NCBI GenBank assembly: GCA_016712445.1
Contig: JADJRB010000001.1
Coordinates: 744,001 to 808,000, forward strand
Reading direction: 5' to 3'
Origin: Acidobacteriota bacterium
Lineage (GTDB): Bacteria; Pseudomonadota; Alphaproteobacteria; Caulobacterales; Hyphomonadaceae
Length of the DNA: 64,000 bases
Below are positions 1-8,321 of this stretch, in pieces. A model generated the notes under the pieces. The model was not told the DNA's origin. It searched no databases and saw only the letters and a program-made list of their open reading frames with translations. Made by a program: the position numbers and the translations under genes. Position 1 is the stretch's first letter. Every line of letters starts with the position of its first letter.

Positions 1-1
1 C

Positions 2-76
2 CAGGTTTCCATTTTCAACTACATCTTTGCGCTGGCCGGGGCGATCGCCCTGATGGCCGCCGCGATGATGGCCTGA
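2..76 (+). CDS. sdhC: Succinate dehydrogenase cytochrome b556 subunit, C-terminal end (partial)
   Basis: Only the last 24 codons are present, entering from the left edge in frame and ending at TGA. They encode a single hydrophobic stretch (IFNYIFALAGAIALMAAAMM), as expected for the last transmembrane helix of SdhC, one of the two haem b and quinone-binding anchors of complex II. The assignment rests mainly on position: sdhD begins 9 bp downstream and sdhA and sdhB follow. The fragment is too short to identify alone. Confidence 0.75.
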   Translation, partial: QVSIFNYIFALAGAIALMAAAMMA

Positions 77-85
77 GGCGCTCAG

Positions 86-475
86 ATGTCCAACACGCCC
101 TACGTGACCCCGATCAAGACCGCCCGCGGCCTCGGCGCCTCGAAGACCGGCACCAGCCACCACATCCGTCAGCGCGTGTCGGCGCTCGCGCTGATCGTGC
201 TGGTGCCGTGGTTCCTGTTTTCGGTGATGAAGGCGGCCCTTGGCGGCTACAGCGATGCGCTCGCCTGGGTCAGCGCACCGCTCAACGCAACCCTCCTTAT
301 ACTGACGGCCGGCGCGGCGTTCTATCACATGCGCCTCGGCATGCAGGCCGTCATCGAAGACTATATTGGAAAGCCAGGCACCCGCGCGGCGCTCCTGATC
401 CTCAACACCTTCTTCGCCGCCGGCCTGTTCGGCGTCGTGGTGATGTCGGTGCTGAGCATCTGGACGGGCCGCTGA
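86..475 (+). CDS. sdhD: Succinate dehydrogenase, hydrophobic membrane anchor subunit
   Basis: 129 aa, the usual length for SdhD. Three hydrophobic segments are visible (about residues 30-50, 65-85 and 100-125). The loop after helix 2 carries the haem-side motif YHMRLGMQAVIEDY; its His is the expected haem b ligand and the RLGMQ...EDY pattern is typical of alphaproteobacterial SdhD. It anchors SdhAB in the inner membrane and helps form the ubiquinone site. A GAGG lies 8 nt before the ATG. It sits between sdhC (9 bp gap) and sdhA (24 bp gap), so it is part of one operon. Confidence 0.93.
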   Translation: MSNTPYVTPIKTARGLGASKTGTSHHIRQRVSALALIVLVPWFLFSVMKAALGGYSDALAWVSAPLNATLLILTAGAAFYHMRLGMQAVIEDYIGKPGTRAALLILNTFFAAGLFGVVVMSVLSIWTGR

Positions 476-499
476 CGCACGAGGCGAGATAGGCAGGAC

Positions 500-2287
500 A
501 TGAGCAACTATACCTGGACGGACCATACCTACGATGTCGTCGTTGTCGGCGCGGGCGGCTCTGGCCTGCGCGCAGCCCTCGGCGCGGCCCAGGCGGGCCT
601 GCGCACGGCGTGCATCACCAAGGTGTTCCCGACCCGTTCGCACACGGTGGCGGCCCAGGGCGGCATTGCCGCCTCGCTCGGCAACATGTCCGAGGACAGC
701 TGGAAGTGGCACATGTACGACACCGTCAAGGGTTCCGACTGGCTCGGAGACCAGGACGCGATCGAATACCTCGTGCGGGAAGCACCGGCGGCGGTCTATG
801 AACTCGAGCACTGGGGCATGCCCTTCTCGCGCACCGAGGAAGGCAAGATCTACCAGCGCGCCTTCGGCGGCATGACCCGCGAATTCGGCAAGGGCCCGGT
901 GCAACGCACCTGCGCGGCGGCCGACCGAACCGGCCACGCCATGCTGCACACCCTGTACGGTCAATGCGTGCGCGAAGACACCGAGTTCTTCATCGAATAT
1001 CTCGCACTCGACCTTATCATGAACGAGGAAGGTGCCTGCGTCGGGGTGACCGCCTGGAAGCTCGATGACGGCACGCTGCACCGCTTCCGCGCGCAGAAGA
1101 CCATCCTCGCCACCGGCGGCTACGGCCGCGCTTACTTCTCATGCACCTCGGCCCACACCTGCACCGGCGACGGCAATGCGATGGTGCTGCGCGCCGGCCT
1201 GCCGCTGCAGGACATGGAATTCGTGCAGTTCCACCCAACCGGCATTTACGGCTCGGGCTGCCTGATCACCGAGGGGGCGCGCGGCGAAGGCGGCTACCTG
1301 ACGAACTCCGAAGGCGAGCGCTTCATGGAGCGCTATGCGCCGTCCGCGAAAGACCTTGCCTCGCGCGATGTTGTCTCGCGCGCGATGACGATGGAAATCC
1401 GCGAAGGCCGCGGCGTAGGTTCGGAGAAGGACCACATCTACCTCCACCTGAACCACCTTTCGCCGGAAACCCTGCACGCGCGCCTGCCGGGCATCTCGGA
1501 GACCGCGAAGATCTTCGCCGGCGTCGACATCACCAAGGAACCCATCCCGGTGCTGCCGACGGTGCACTACAACATGGGCGGTATCCCGACGAACTATCAC
1601 GGCGAAGTGCTGACCAAGAAGAACGGTGATCCGGATTCGGTCGTGCCCGGCCTGATGGCCGTGGGCGAAGCAGCCTGTGTGTCCGTACACGGCGCAAACC
1701 GGCTCGGCTCCAATTCGCTGATCGACCTCGTCGTGTTCGGCCGCGCGGCCGGCCTTCGCTGCGGCGCGACGACTGAAGCCGGCGCCCGCCAGGCCGAAAT
1801 GAGCGACCGGTTCACCGACAGCCACCTCGCCCGCTTCGACAAGCTGCGCAATTCGTCGGGTGACCAGCCGGTCGCGAAGTTGCGCCTCGAGATGCAGAAG
1901 GCGATGCAGTCCGACTGCGCCGTGTTCCGCACGGGGTCGGTGCTGAAGGAGGGCGTCGACGCGATCGACGCGCTTTACAAGAAGCTCCCCGGCCTGGATG
2001 TGCGCGACCGTACGCTGGTCTGGAACACCGACCTCGTCGAGGCGATCGAGTTCGACAACCTGATCTGCCAGGCTGCGGTCACCGTGAACTCCGCTGCCAA
2101 CCGCCAGGAAAGCCGCGGCGCGCATGCGCGAGAGGACTTCTCGGACCGCAATGACGAGACGTGGATGAAGCACACGCTCGCCTGGGTCGACGGTGCTGGC
2201 AAGGTGACCATCGATTACCGCCCCGTGCACGAATACACGCTGTCCAACGACATCGCCTATATCGAGCCGAAAGCGCGGGTGTACTGA
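500..2287 (+). CDS. sdhA: Succinate dehydrogenase flavoprotein subunit
   Basis: 595 aa, full length. It oxidises succinate to fumarate in the TCA cycle and passes electrons through covalent FAD to SdhB. Visible features are the N-terminal dinucleotide-binding motif VVVGAGGSGLRAA (residues 15-27), the covalent FAD histidine H48 in RSHTVAAQGG, the substrate-site region QFHPTGIYGSG, and the capping-domain Arg region ASRDVVSRAM. The C-terminal GANRLGSNSL motif is also intact. The operon order is sdhC-sdhD-sdhA-(98-aa gene)-sdhB. No abnormality was seen. Confidence 0.98.
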   Translation: MSNYTWTDHTYDVVVVGAGGSGLRAALGAAQAGLRTACITKVFPTRSHTVAAQGGIAASLGNMSEDSWKWHMYDTVKGSDWLGDQDAIEYLVREAPAAVYELEHWGMPFSRTEEGKIYQRAFGGMTREFGKGPVQRTCAAADRTGHAMLHTLYGQCVREDTEFFIEYLALDLIMNEEGACVGVTAWKLDDGTLHRFRAQKTILATGGYGRAYFSCTSAHTCTGDGNAMVLRAGLPLQDMEFVQFHPTGIYGSGCLITEGARGEGGYLTNSEGERFMERYAPSAKDLASRDVVSRAMTMEIREGRGVGSEKDHIYLHLNHLSPETLHARLPGISETAKIFAGVDITKEPIPVLPTVHYNMGGIPTNYHGEVLTKKNGDPDSVVPGLMAVGEAACVSVHGANRLGSNSLIDLVVFGRAAGLRCGATTEAGARQAEMSDRFTDSHLARFDKLRNSSGDQPVAKLRLEMQKAMQSDCAVFRTGSVLKEGVDAIDALYKKLPGLDVRDRTLVWNTDLVEAIEFDNLICQAAVTVNSAANRQESRGAHAREDFSDRNDETWMKHTLAWVDGAGKVTIDYRPVHEYTLSNDIAYIEPKARVY

Positions 2288-2318
2288 TTGAATTGCCGGA
2301 CATGGCACGGAGGGAGGG

Positions 2319-2615
2319 ATGAGTGAATACAAGTCCGTATCCGTCCGTGCCGGAAGGCAGAAGAAGGAAGAGAAGAAGCTGCTCGGCCGGGGCATGAAAC
2401 TGGTCGACGATCCGCATCAGGCGGACATCGCCGACCTCGCTGCCCAGATCGAAGCCGCCTGCAACAGACTACATGAAGAAGGCTACGACGTGATCTCCAT
2501 ACTGCCCTCCGTAAGCGGACATTCCGAAAAAGGCGTCATCAGCCAGGGCGGTTATGGATTCGGATTCAGCGTCACCGATGGCGCGGTGATCACCGCCCGG
2601 CGCCGCGTCCCGTAA
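2319..2615 (+). CDS. Small protein of unknown function encoded between sdhA and sdhB
   Basis: 98 aa with a strong ribosome binding site (AGGGAGGG just upstream of ATG), 31 bp after sdhA and 27 bp before sdhB, so it is very probably co-transcribed with complex II genes. The first 30 residues are rich in Lys, Arg and Glu. The middle (IEAACNRLHEEGYDVISILP) resembles the helix-plus-strand 'GW/GY-E-hydrophobic' pattern of DUF4177-like small proteins, followed by a Gly-rich stretch and a short strand. It has no signal peptide or membrane helix and no cysteine pair for metal binding. The function is unknown; a complex II assembly or regulatory role is only a guess from location. Confidence 0.85.
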   Translation: MSEYKSVSVRAGRQKKEEKKLLGRGMKLVDDPHQADIADLAAQIEAACNRLHEEGYDVISILPSVSGHSEKGVISQGGYGFGFSVTDGAVITARRRVP

Positions 2616-2642
2616 TTCTAGCGACAGATTCAGGAACACGAC

Positions 2643-3425
2643 ATGGTTGAGCTGACCCTCCCGAAGAATTCCAAGGTCCAGAAGGGCAAGACCTGGCCGA
2701 AGCCGCAGGGCGCGACGAACCTGCGCGAGTTCCGCATCTATCGCTACAGCCCCGAGGAAAAGGCCAACCCGCGCTGGGACACCTATTGGGTGGACATGGA
2801 CCGGGCCGGCACGATGATCCTCGACGTGCTGCTTTATATCAAGAACAACATCGATCCGACGCTGGCCTTCCGCCGGTCCTGCCGCGAAGGCGTGTGCGGC
2901 TCGTGCGCGATGAACATTGCCGGGCGCAACACGATCGCCTGCACCAAGGGGTTCGATGACCTGCCGGGCGGCGTCATCTCGATCAGCCCCCTGCCCCACC
3001 TGCCGGTGATCCGCGACCTGATCCCGGACCTGACCAACTTCTATGCGCAACACGCCTATGTGCAGCCTTACCTCAAGACCGATACGCCGACTCCGGAGAA
3101 GGAGTGGCGCCAGTCCGAACAGGACCGCACGCAGCTTGACGGCCTCTACGAGTGCATCCTGTGCGCTTCATGCTCGACCTCGTGCCCGTCCTATTGGTGG
3201 AACGGCGAGAAATATCTCGGCCCGGCGGCCCTGCTTCAAGCCTATCGCTGGCTGATCGATAGCCGCGACGAGGCGACCGGCGAGCGGCTCGACGCGCTGG
3301 AAGATCCGTTCAAACTGTACCGCTGCCACACGATCATGAACTGCGCGCAGGTCTGCCCGAAAGGCCTCAACCCCGCGCAGGCGATCGCCAAGATCAAGCA
3401 CATGATGGTCGAGCGGGTGAGCTGA
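2643..3425 (+). CDS. sdhB: Succinate dehydrogenase iron-sulfur subunit
   Basis: 260 aa, full length. It carries electrons from the flavin of SdhA to quinone. The [2Fe-2S] ligands are C80, C85, C88 and C100 (CREGVCGSCAMN then C). The C-terminal half has the ferredoxin-type motifs CILCASCSTSCP and CHTIMNCAQVCPKGLNP for the [4Fe-4S] and [3Fe-4S] clusters. An AGGAA ribosome site precedes the ATG. It ends 10 bp from the convergent purA stop, so this is the 3' end of the sdh operon. Confidence 0.98.
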   Translation: MVELTLPKNSKVQKGKTWPKPQGATNLREFRIYRYSPEEKANPRWDTYWVDMDRAGTMILDVLLYIKNNIDPTLAFRRSCREGVCGSCAMNIAGRNTIACTKGFDDLPGGVISISPLPHLPVIRDLIPDLTNFYAQHAYVQPYLKTDTPTPEKEWRQSEQDRTQLDGLYECILCASCSTSCPSYWWNGEKYLGPAALLQAYRWLIDSRDEATGERLDALEDPFKLYRCHTIMNCAQVCPKGLNPAQAIAKIKHMMVERVS

Positions 3426-3435
3426 GGCTCTCCCC

Positions 3436-4731
3436 TCACCTACCCTCAAACGGATCCCGCATCAGGATGACGTCTTCGCGCTCCGGCGACGTGGAAACGA
3501 GTGCGCACGGCTTGCCGACGAGCTCCTCGAGGCGGCGCACGTAGACCACCGCTTCCGCCGGCAGGTCCGCCCAGGAGCGCGCACCGCGGGTGGATTCGCT
3601 CCAGCCCTTCAGGGTTTCGTAGACGGGCTCGACCGCAGCCTGGTCGGTGAGGCCGGCAGGGAAATAGTCGATGGTCTTGCCGTTCAGCTTGTACGCCGTG
3701 CAGACCTTGATCTCGTCAAAGCCGTCCAGCACGTCGAGCTTGGTGAGGGCGAGGCCGGTGACGCCCGACGTAGCGCAGGCCTGCCTGACCATCACCGAGT
3801 CGAACCAGCCGCAGCGGCGCGGACGGCCGGTATTGGTGCCGAACTCGTGGCCGACAGTGCCGAGGCGCTGGCCGATTTCATTGGCCTGCTCGGTGGGGAA
3901 CGGGCCGGATCCGACGCGCGTGGTGTAGGCCTTGGCGAGGCCGAGGACATAGGAGATGGCGCCGGGACCGACGCCGGAGCCTGCGCTGGCATTGCCTGCG
4001 ACGACGCTGGACGAGGTGACGAACGGGTATGTGCCGTGGTCGACGTCGAGCATGACGCCCTGCGCGCCTTCGAACAGGATGCGCCTGCCCTTGCGGACCT
4101 GCTCGTCGAGCACCTTCCAGACAGGCTGCGCATAGGCGAGGATCTGCGGGGCGATCTTCAGCAGCTCGGCCTTCAGCTGCGCGCCGTCTGGCTCCGGCAG
4201 GTCGAGGCCGATGCGCAGGGGGCGGTGGTGGGCGAGGAGGCGCTCGATCTTCATGTCGAGCGCGGCGGGGTCTGCGAGGTCCGCCACGCGGATGGCACGG
4301 CGGCCGACGCGGTCTTCGTAGGCGGGGCCGATTCCGCGCTTGGTGGTGCCGATCTGGGCGGCGCCGAGGGCCCCTTCCCGCGCAGCGTCGATATCCTTGT
4401 GCCAGGGCAGGATCAGCGAGGCATTGTCGGCAAGGATGAGGCTTGCCGGCGAGACGTCGACGCCCTGTTTGCGGATGCCATCAATCTCGGTCAGCATGTG
4501 CCAGGGGTCGACGACGACCCCGTTACCGATGACGGAAAGCTTGCCGCCGCGCACGAGGCCGGACGGCAGCAGCGCGAGTTTGAAGGTCTTGCCGTCAATG
4601 ACGAGCGTGTGGCCGGCATTGTGCCCGCCCTGGAAGCGGACGACCACATCGGCGCGTGCCGACAGCCAGTCGACGATCTTGCCCTTGCCTTCGTCGCCCC
4701 ACTGGGCGCCTACGACGACGACACCTGCCAT
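3436..4731 (-). CDS. purA: Adenylosuccinate synthetase
   Basis: 431 aa. It catalyses IMP + aspartate + GTP to adenylosuccinate, the first committed step to AMP. The N-terminus reads MAGVVVVGAQWGDEGKGKIVD, with the GDEGKGK GTP-binding loop and the catalytic Asp. Further motifs include GHNAGHT, TKRGIGPAYEDR and the C-terminal guanine-site region with STSPER. An upstream in-frame ATG would add 10 residues, but the family start and a GGAG about 9 nt upstream favour this one. It lies 76 bp downstream of the PagL-like gene in the same direction. Confidence 0.97.
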   Translation of the reverse strand: MAGVVVVGAQWGDEGKGKIVDWLSARADVVVRFQGGHNAGHTLVIDGKTFKLALLPSGLVRGGKLSVIGNGVVVDPWHMLTEIDGIRKQGVDVSPASLILADNASLILPWHKDIDAAREGALGAAQIGTTKRGIGPAYEDRVGRRAIRVADLADPAALDMKIERLLAHHRPLRIGLDLPEPDGAQLKAELLKIAPQILAYAQPVWKVLDEQVRKGRRILFEGAQGVMLDVDHGTYPFVTSSSVVAGNASAGSGVGPGAISYVLGLAKAYTTRVGSGPFPTEQANEIGQRLGTVGHEFGTNTGRPRRCGWFDSVMVRQACATSGVTGLALTKLDVLDGFDEIKVCTAYKLNGKTIDYFPAGLTDQAAVEPVYETLKGWSESTRGARSWADLPAEAVVYVRRLEELVGKPCALVSTSPEREDVILMRDPFEGR

Positions 4732-4807
4732 GTTCCGCTCCGTTTGCAGCCGCGGCGACAAGGGCAGGAATTGGCGTCAAATTGCAAGGGACAGATGCGC
4801 GCGGGGG

Positions 4808-5386
4808 CTAATCGTCAAAGCGGTAGCGGACGCGCACGCCGACATTGTCGAGGCCTTGGTTACGGCCATCGCCAAGGATCTGGCCGTGGCTGAGGTGTTC
4901 GTACATCAGCTGCACGCCCCACTTCTCTCCAATGTCGCGGTTCAGCGACAGGTTGGTGCGGAACAGGTCGCGCGAACCGAGGAAGACCTTCCGGGCAGAG
5001 ATCGGGTCGTTGCGGGGATCGCCCTGCGGATACGGGAACTCGAGTTCGCCGTCATGGATGACGTAGCCGAAGCCCGGCTCGAACGACCAGCCTTCGGCGA
5101 ACTTCCATTCCCATTCGAGTCCGGCGCCGCCGAAACTCGTGTCGCCCGCAGTATTGACGCTTGCCACGATGTAGGGGCGCGGGCTCCAGACAAAGTCGAG
5201 AAGGTCCGGCGACTTGAACACGATCTCGCCGTTGATGTTCGGTCCGCCTTCCTTGTCGGCATTGTCGCAATCGAGCACGCACATGTTGTGCTGGACAACG
5301 CCGATACGGATCTCGTCCAGAGCCCCCGCTTCGGCGGCAAGGGCCGGCAGGACGGCAAGTGACAGGCTAAGGGCAAGACGGCGCAT
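4808..5386 (-). CDS. PagL-like lipid A 3-O-deacylase / acyloxyacyl hydrolase
   Basis: 192 aa with a clear signal peptide (MRRLALSLSLAVLPALAAEA). The rest alternates short aromatic strands as in an 8-strand outer-membrane barrel and ends in ...VRVRYRFDD, an outer-membrane-type C-terminus (penultimate aromatic with two Asp). Near the C-terminus YEHLSHGQ contains the PagL His-x-Ser pair; a downstream GLD can supply the acidic residue, which is Glu in characterised PagL. The inferred activity is removal of the 3-linked acyl chain of lipid A in the outer membrane. The AAGGA ribosome site is good. Confidence 0.8.
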   Translation of the reverse strand: MRRLALSLSLAVLPALAAEAGALDEIRIGVVQHNMCVLDCDNADKEGGPNINGEIVFKSPDLLDFVWSPRPYIVASVNTAGDTSFGGAGLEWEWKFAEGWSFEPGFGYVIHDGELEFPYPQGDPRNDPISARKVFLGSRDLFRTNLSLNRDIGEKWGVQLMYEHLSHGQILGDGRNQGLDNVGVRVRYRFDD

Positions 5387-5442
5387 GGACGATCCTTCAT
5401 GACATTCCAGTCAGAACGCATCACGCCCATGCGCCGTTCCCG

Positions 5443-6048
5443 TCAAGCCAGTTCAGGCTCTGCCGGTACCCGAACCCAGCGCAAGGTGGCTTCGGCGACA
5501 CGTTTTCCGAAGAGCTCGGCGGTTTCAAGCTCATAGCGGTCCGGTGTCTGGTCGGCCGGCAGATCGGTCAGGGCCTGGACGGCGAGCCCCAGAAAGTGGC
5601 CAGCCCGGTTATGCGCGGTTGCAAAATCGCTCTTCGAGGAATTGTAGCCGCTGGGTACGTCCGCGCCGACCCAGACCATGCCATGCTGCGCGGCGAGCGT
5701 CGCGAACTGCTGGAGCGTGACGGTCTTGTCGCCCGACAGCGAGCCCGAGACGGTGAAGCCGGCGGCGATCTTGTTGGCCCAGTCACGCGTGAACCAGGCT
5801 TTCGAGGTCGCGTCGATGAAGGTTTTCATCACGCCGGAGGCAGAGCCCATATAGGTCGGCGCGCCAAAGATGATGGCATCCGCTTTGGCGAGTTCGCCCC
5901 AGGGTCCCCTCGCGGGGTCGGCGAGATCCTCGGCCCTGTAGAGCGTCACCCGTGTGCCGGGCGCAGAGGATGCGCCCTTGCGCACGTGTTCGGCCACCTT
6001 GGCGGTGTGGCCGTAACCGGAGTGATAGACGATGGCGATGTTGGACAT
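5443..6048 (-). CDS. Flavodoxin-fold NAD(P)H-quinone reductase / FMN reductase family protein
   Basis: 201 aa. The N-terminus IAIVYHSGYGHTAKVAEHV is the phosphate-binding loop of WrbA and flavodoxin-type FMN proteins, and IIFGAPTYMGSASGVMKTFID matches the second FMN loop. It is predicted to be cytosolic, using FMN to reduce quinones or other small acceptors with NAD(P)H. It is WrbA-related, but the C-terminal part differs enough that wrbA is not assigned. An AAGGGA ribosome site lies just upstream of ATG. Confidence 0.82.
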   Translation of the reverse strand: MSNIAIVYHSGYGHTAKVAEHVRKGASSAPGTRVTLYRAEDLADPARGPWGELAKADAIIFGAPTYMGSASGVMKTFIDATSKAWFTRDWANKIAAGFTVSGSLSGDKTVTLQQFATLAAQHGMVWVGADVPSGYNSSKSDFATAHNRAGHFLGLAVQALTDLPADQTPDRYELETAELFGKRVAEATLRWVRVPAEPELA

Positions 6049-6080
6049 GACAAATCCCTTTCTGTTGCCCGGAACAGATA

Positions 6081-6109
6081 GGGCGGGCCGTCCCGAGATC
6101 AGCCCGCCC
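6081..6109 (-). terminator. GC-rich stem-loop downstream of serA
   Basis: GGGCGGGC and GCCCGCCC form an 8-bp inverted repeat with a 13-nt loop, 50 bp past the serA stop. On the minus strand it is followed only by TATCTGTT, so it is a weak or non-canonical terminator; the T run lies on the opposite strand. Confidence 0.35.
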
Positions 6110-6158
6110 CTTTTGGATAGGATTTATGCGCGCCCCGCATGCCCGGGGCGTTGGCGCG

Positions 6159-7754
6159 TCAGAAGTTCAGCACCTTTGCATACCGCACTTGAGGCAGGGC
6201 ATCGAGTTTCTCCAGCACGCCGGCCGGCGGCATCGAGTCGATACCAACGAGCGCAATGGCTTCGCCGCCCGCGGCCTGGCGGCCGAGGTGGAAGGTCGCG
6301 ATGTTGACCTTCGCCTCGCCGAGCATCTGGCCGAGGGCGCCGATGAAGCCGGGCTTGTCGAGGTTGTTGACGTAGAGCGTGAAGGGCGAGAAGTCGCCTT
6401 CGAGCGCCATGCCCTTGACCTCGACGATGCGCGGCTTGCCGCCGATCAGCGCGCCGGCGAGCGTGCGCCAGCCACCTTCCGGCGAGTTCTTCGTCGCCTT
6501 GGTCTTCACCTTGATGCGGATAAGGCTGTCATAGATCGGGCTGGTCTCGGTCTTGGTCTCGGTCAGCTTTACGCCGCTTTCGGCGAGGATGGCCGGGGCG
6601 GAGACCATATTGACGTCGCCGCGCGAGGCCCGCAGCAGGCCGGACAGGAGCGCAGCCGTAAGCGGCTTGCGGTTGAGCTCGGAGACTTCGCCTTCGTATT
6701 CGATGACGACTTCATCATATCCGTAGTCGGATATTTGCCCGGCGAAGGAACCGAGCTTTTCAGCGAGCGCGGCGAAGGGTTTCAGGCGGGGCGCCTCCTC
6801 GGCGGTGACCGACGGCATGTTGAGCGCGTTGGTAACGGCGCCGGTGAGGATATAATCCGCCATCTGTTCGGCCACCTGCAGGGCAACGTTTTCCTGCGCC
6901 TCGACGGTGGCTGCACCGAGGTGCGGTGTGGCAACGAAATTCTTCGCGCCGAAGAGCACGTTTTCCTTGGCAGGCTCCACCGCGAACACGTCGAAGGCTG
7001 CGCCCGCGAGATGGCCGCTTTCGAGCAGGTCGCGCACAGTTGTCTCGTCCACAAGGCCGCCCCGCGCGCAGTTGACGAGGATGAGCCCTTTCTTGGTCTT
7101 CTCGAGGGCTTCGCGCGACAGCACATTGCGGGTCTGGTCCGTGAGCGGAACGTGCAGCGTGATGACATCGGCGCGGCGCAGGAGCTCGTCGAGTTCGACC
7201 TTCTCCACGCCGAGTTCGATGGCGCGTTCTTCGGTCAGGAAGGGGTCATACGAGACGACTTTCATCTTGAGGCCGATGGCGCGCTCGGCGACGCGGCTGC
7301 CGATATTGCCGCAGCCGATCAGGCCCAGGGTCTTGTAGGACACTTCAAGACCCATATAGCCGGACTTCGGCCATTTGCCGGCCTGCGTGTCGTTGTTGGC
7401 CGCCGGGATCTGGCGGGCGGCAGCGAACATCATGGCGATGGCATGCTCGGCGGTGGTGATGGCGTTGCCGAACGGCGTGTTCATCACGACGACGCCCTTG
7501 GCGGTGGCGGCCTTGATGTCGATATTGTCGACGCCGATACCGGCGCGGCCGATGACTTTCAGGTTCGTCGCGGCGGCAATCACGTCCGCATCCGGCTTGC
7601 AGGCCGAGCGCACGGCGAGGCCGTCATATTGCGGGATGATCTTGATCAGGTCTTCCTTGGACAGACCAACCTTGATGTCGGTTTCTATGCCGCGCGCCTT
7701 GAAGATGTCGACGGCGGCGGGGGAGAGCGTGTCTCCGATGAGGACTTTGGGCAT
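6159..7754 (-). CDS. serA: D-3-phosphoglycerate dehydrogenase
   Basis: 531 aa, the long-form enzyme. It oxidises 3-phosphoglycerate to 3-phosphohydroxypyruvate, the first step of serine synthesis. The substrate and NAD domains are at about residues 1-315, with the Rossmann motif LGLIGCGNIGSRVAERA and catalytic-region motifs NCARGGLVDE and TPHLGAAT. An intervening domain (about 320-450) is followed by a C-terminal ACT domain (about 455-531, HLGRQAAGGEAIALVGID), which suggests serine feedback control. The gene starts 5 bp after the GNAT gene, and serC lies further upstream. Confidence 0.97.
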   Translation of the reverse strand: MPKVLIGDTLSPAAVDIFKARGIETDIKVGLSKEDLIKIIPQYDGLAVRSACKPDADVIAAATNLKVIGRAGIGVDNIDIKAATAKGVVVMNTPFGNAITTAEHAIAMMFAAARQIPAANNDTQAGKWPKSGYMGLEVSYKTLGLIGCGNIGSRVAERAIGLKMKVVSYDPFLTEERAIELGVEKVELDELLRRADVITLHVPLTDQTRNVLSREALEKTKKGLILVNCARGGLVDETTVRDLLESGHLAGAAFDVFAVEPAKENVLFGAKNFVATPHLGAATVEAQENVALQVAEQMADYILTGAVTNALNMPSVTAEEAPRLKPFAALAEKLGSFAGQISDYGYDEVVIEYEGEVSELNRKPLTAALLSGLLRASRGDVNMVSAPAILAESGVKLTETKTETSPIYDSLIRIKVKTKATKNSPEGGWRTLAGALIGGKPRIVEVKGMALEGDFSPFTLYVNNLDKPGFIGALGQMLGEAKVNIATFHLGRQAAGGEAIALVGIDSMPPAGVLEKLDALPQVRYAKVLNF

Positions 7755-7759
7755 GAGGA

Positions 7760-8302
7760 TTATTCTCCAGAAAAGAGTTTGAGCCAGTCTTCACGCGTCA
7801 GGCGGTGGACGAGGCAGATATCGTCATCGTCACCCAGTTTCCGAAGGCCTTCAGGTCGGAAGCCGAGTCGTTGGTAAAAAGTGTGGGCGCGGGTATTGGA
7901 CGCCAGTGGGTCAATGATGATCGCGGTCACGGCGGCATCGGCAAAGCACAGCTTGAAGGCAAGCTGCATCATCGCTGTGCCAAGGCCCCGGTCGAGGTCA
8001 GACGTGTCGCCGATCCAGATATCGAGCGCGCGCAGGTGAGGCTCGACCTCTCCCCAATAGTGCGTCGATTCCGTGTGCGGATCGATGATCTGCATGGCTC
8101 CGACCGGACGACCGTTCTCTTCAGCGATGTAATACTGGTAGTCGGGCGCGATCAGCGCAAATTCGTCCGGCCAGTAGAGATCGCCGAAGGCTTTCGGTTG
8201 ATCCAGATCGTCACTGGTCGCCCGGATCACGTGCGGTTCGTGATCCCAACGCTCCAGCGTTGGGATATCATCCGGCGTTGCGGGACGCAGAACGAGCGAC
8301 AT
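7760..8302 (-). CDS. GNAT-family N-acetyltransferase (AAC(6')-like)
   Basis: 180 aa from the ATG giving MSLVLRPATPDDIPTLERWD. The GNAT fold is evident: LDIWIGDTSDLDRGLGTAMMQLAF is the acetyl-CoA pyrophosphate loop (R/Q-x-x-G-x-G/A type) and NTRAHTFYQRLGFRPEG is the C-terminal motif. The layout resembles aminoglycoside 6'-N-acetyltransferases and related small-molecule acetylases, but the substrate cannot be read from sequence. It lies inside a serC-GNAT-serA cluster with gaps of 19 and 5 bp, so it is probably co-transcribed with serine synthesis. Upstream in-frame codons overlap serC and are not used here. Confidence 0.85.
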   Translation of the reverse strand: MSLVLRPATPDDIPTLERWDHEPHVIRATSDDLDQPKAFGDLYWPDEFALIAPDYQYYIAEENGRPVGAMQIIDPHTESTHYWGEVEPHLRALDIWIGDTSDLDRGLGTAMMQLAFKLCFADAAVTAIIIDPLASNTRAHTFYQRLGFRPEGLRKLGDDDDICLVHRLTREDWLKLFSGE

Positions 8303-8321
8303 GCTGGCGAACCCGGGCGCG

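Noticed and set aside
6126..7877. A 583-codon ORF on the plus strand opposite serA
   Set aside because: Antisense to the clear serA gene; no protein-family features.
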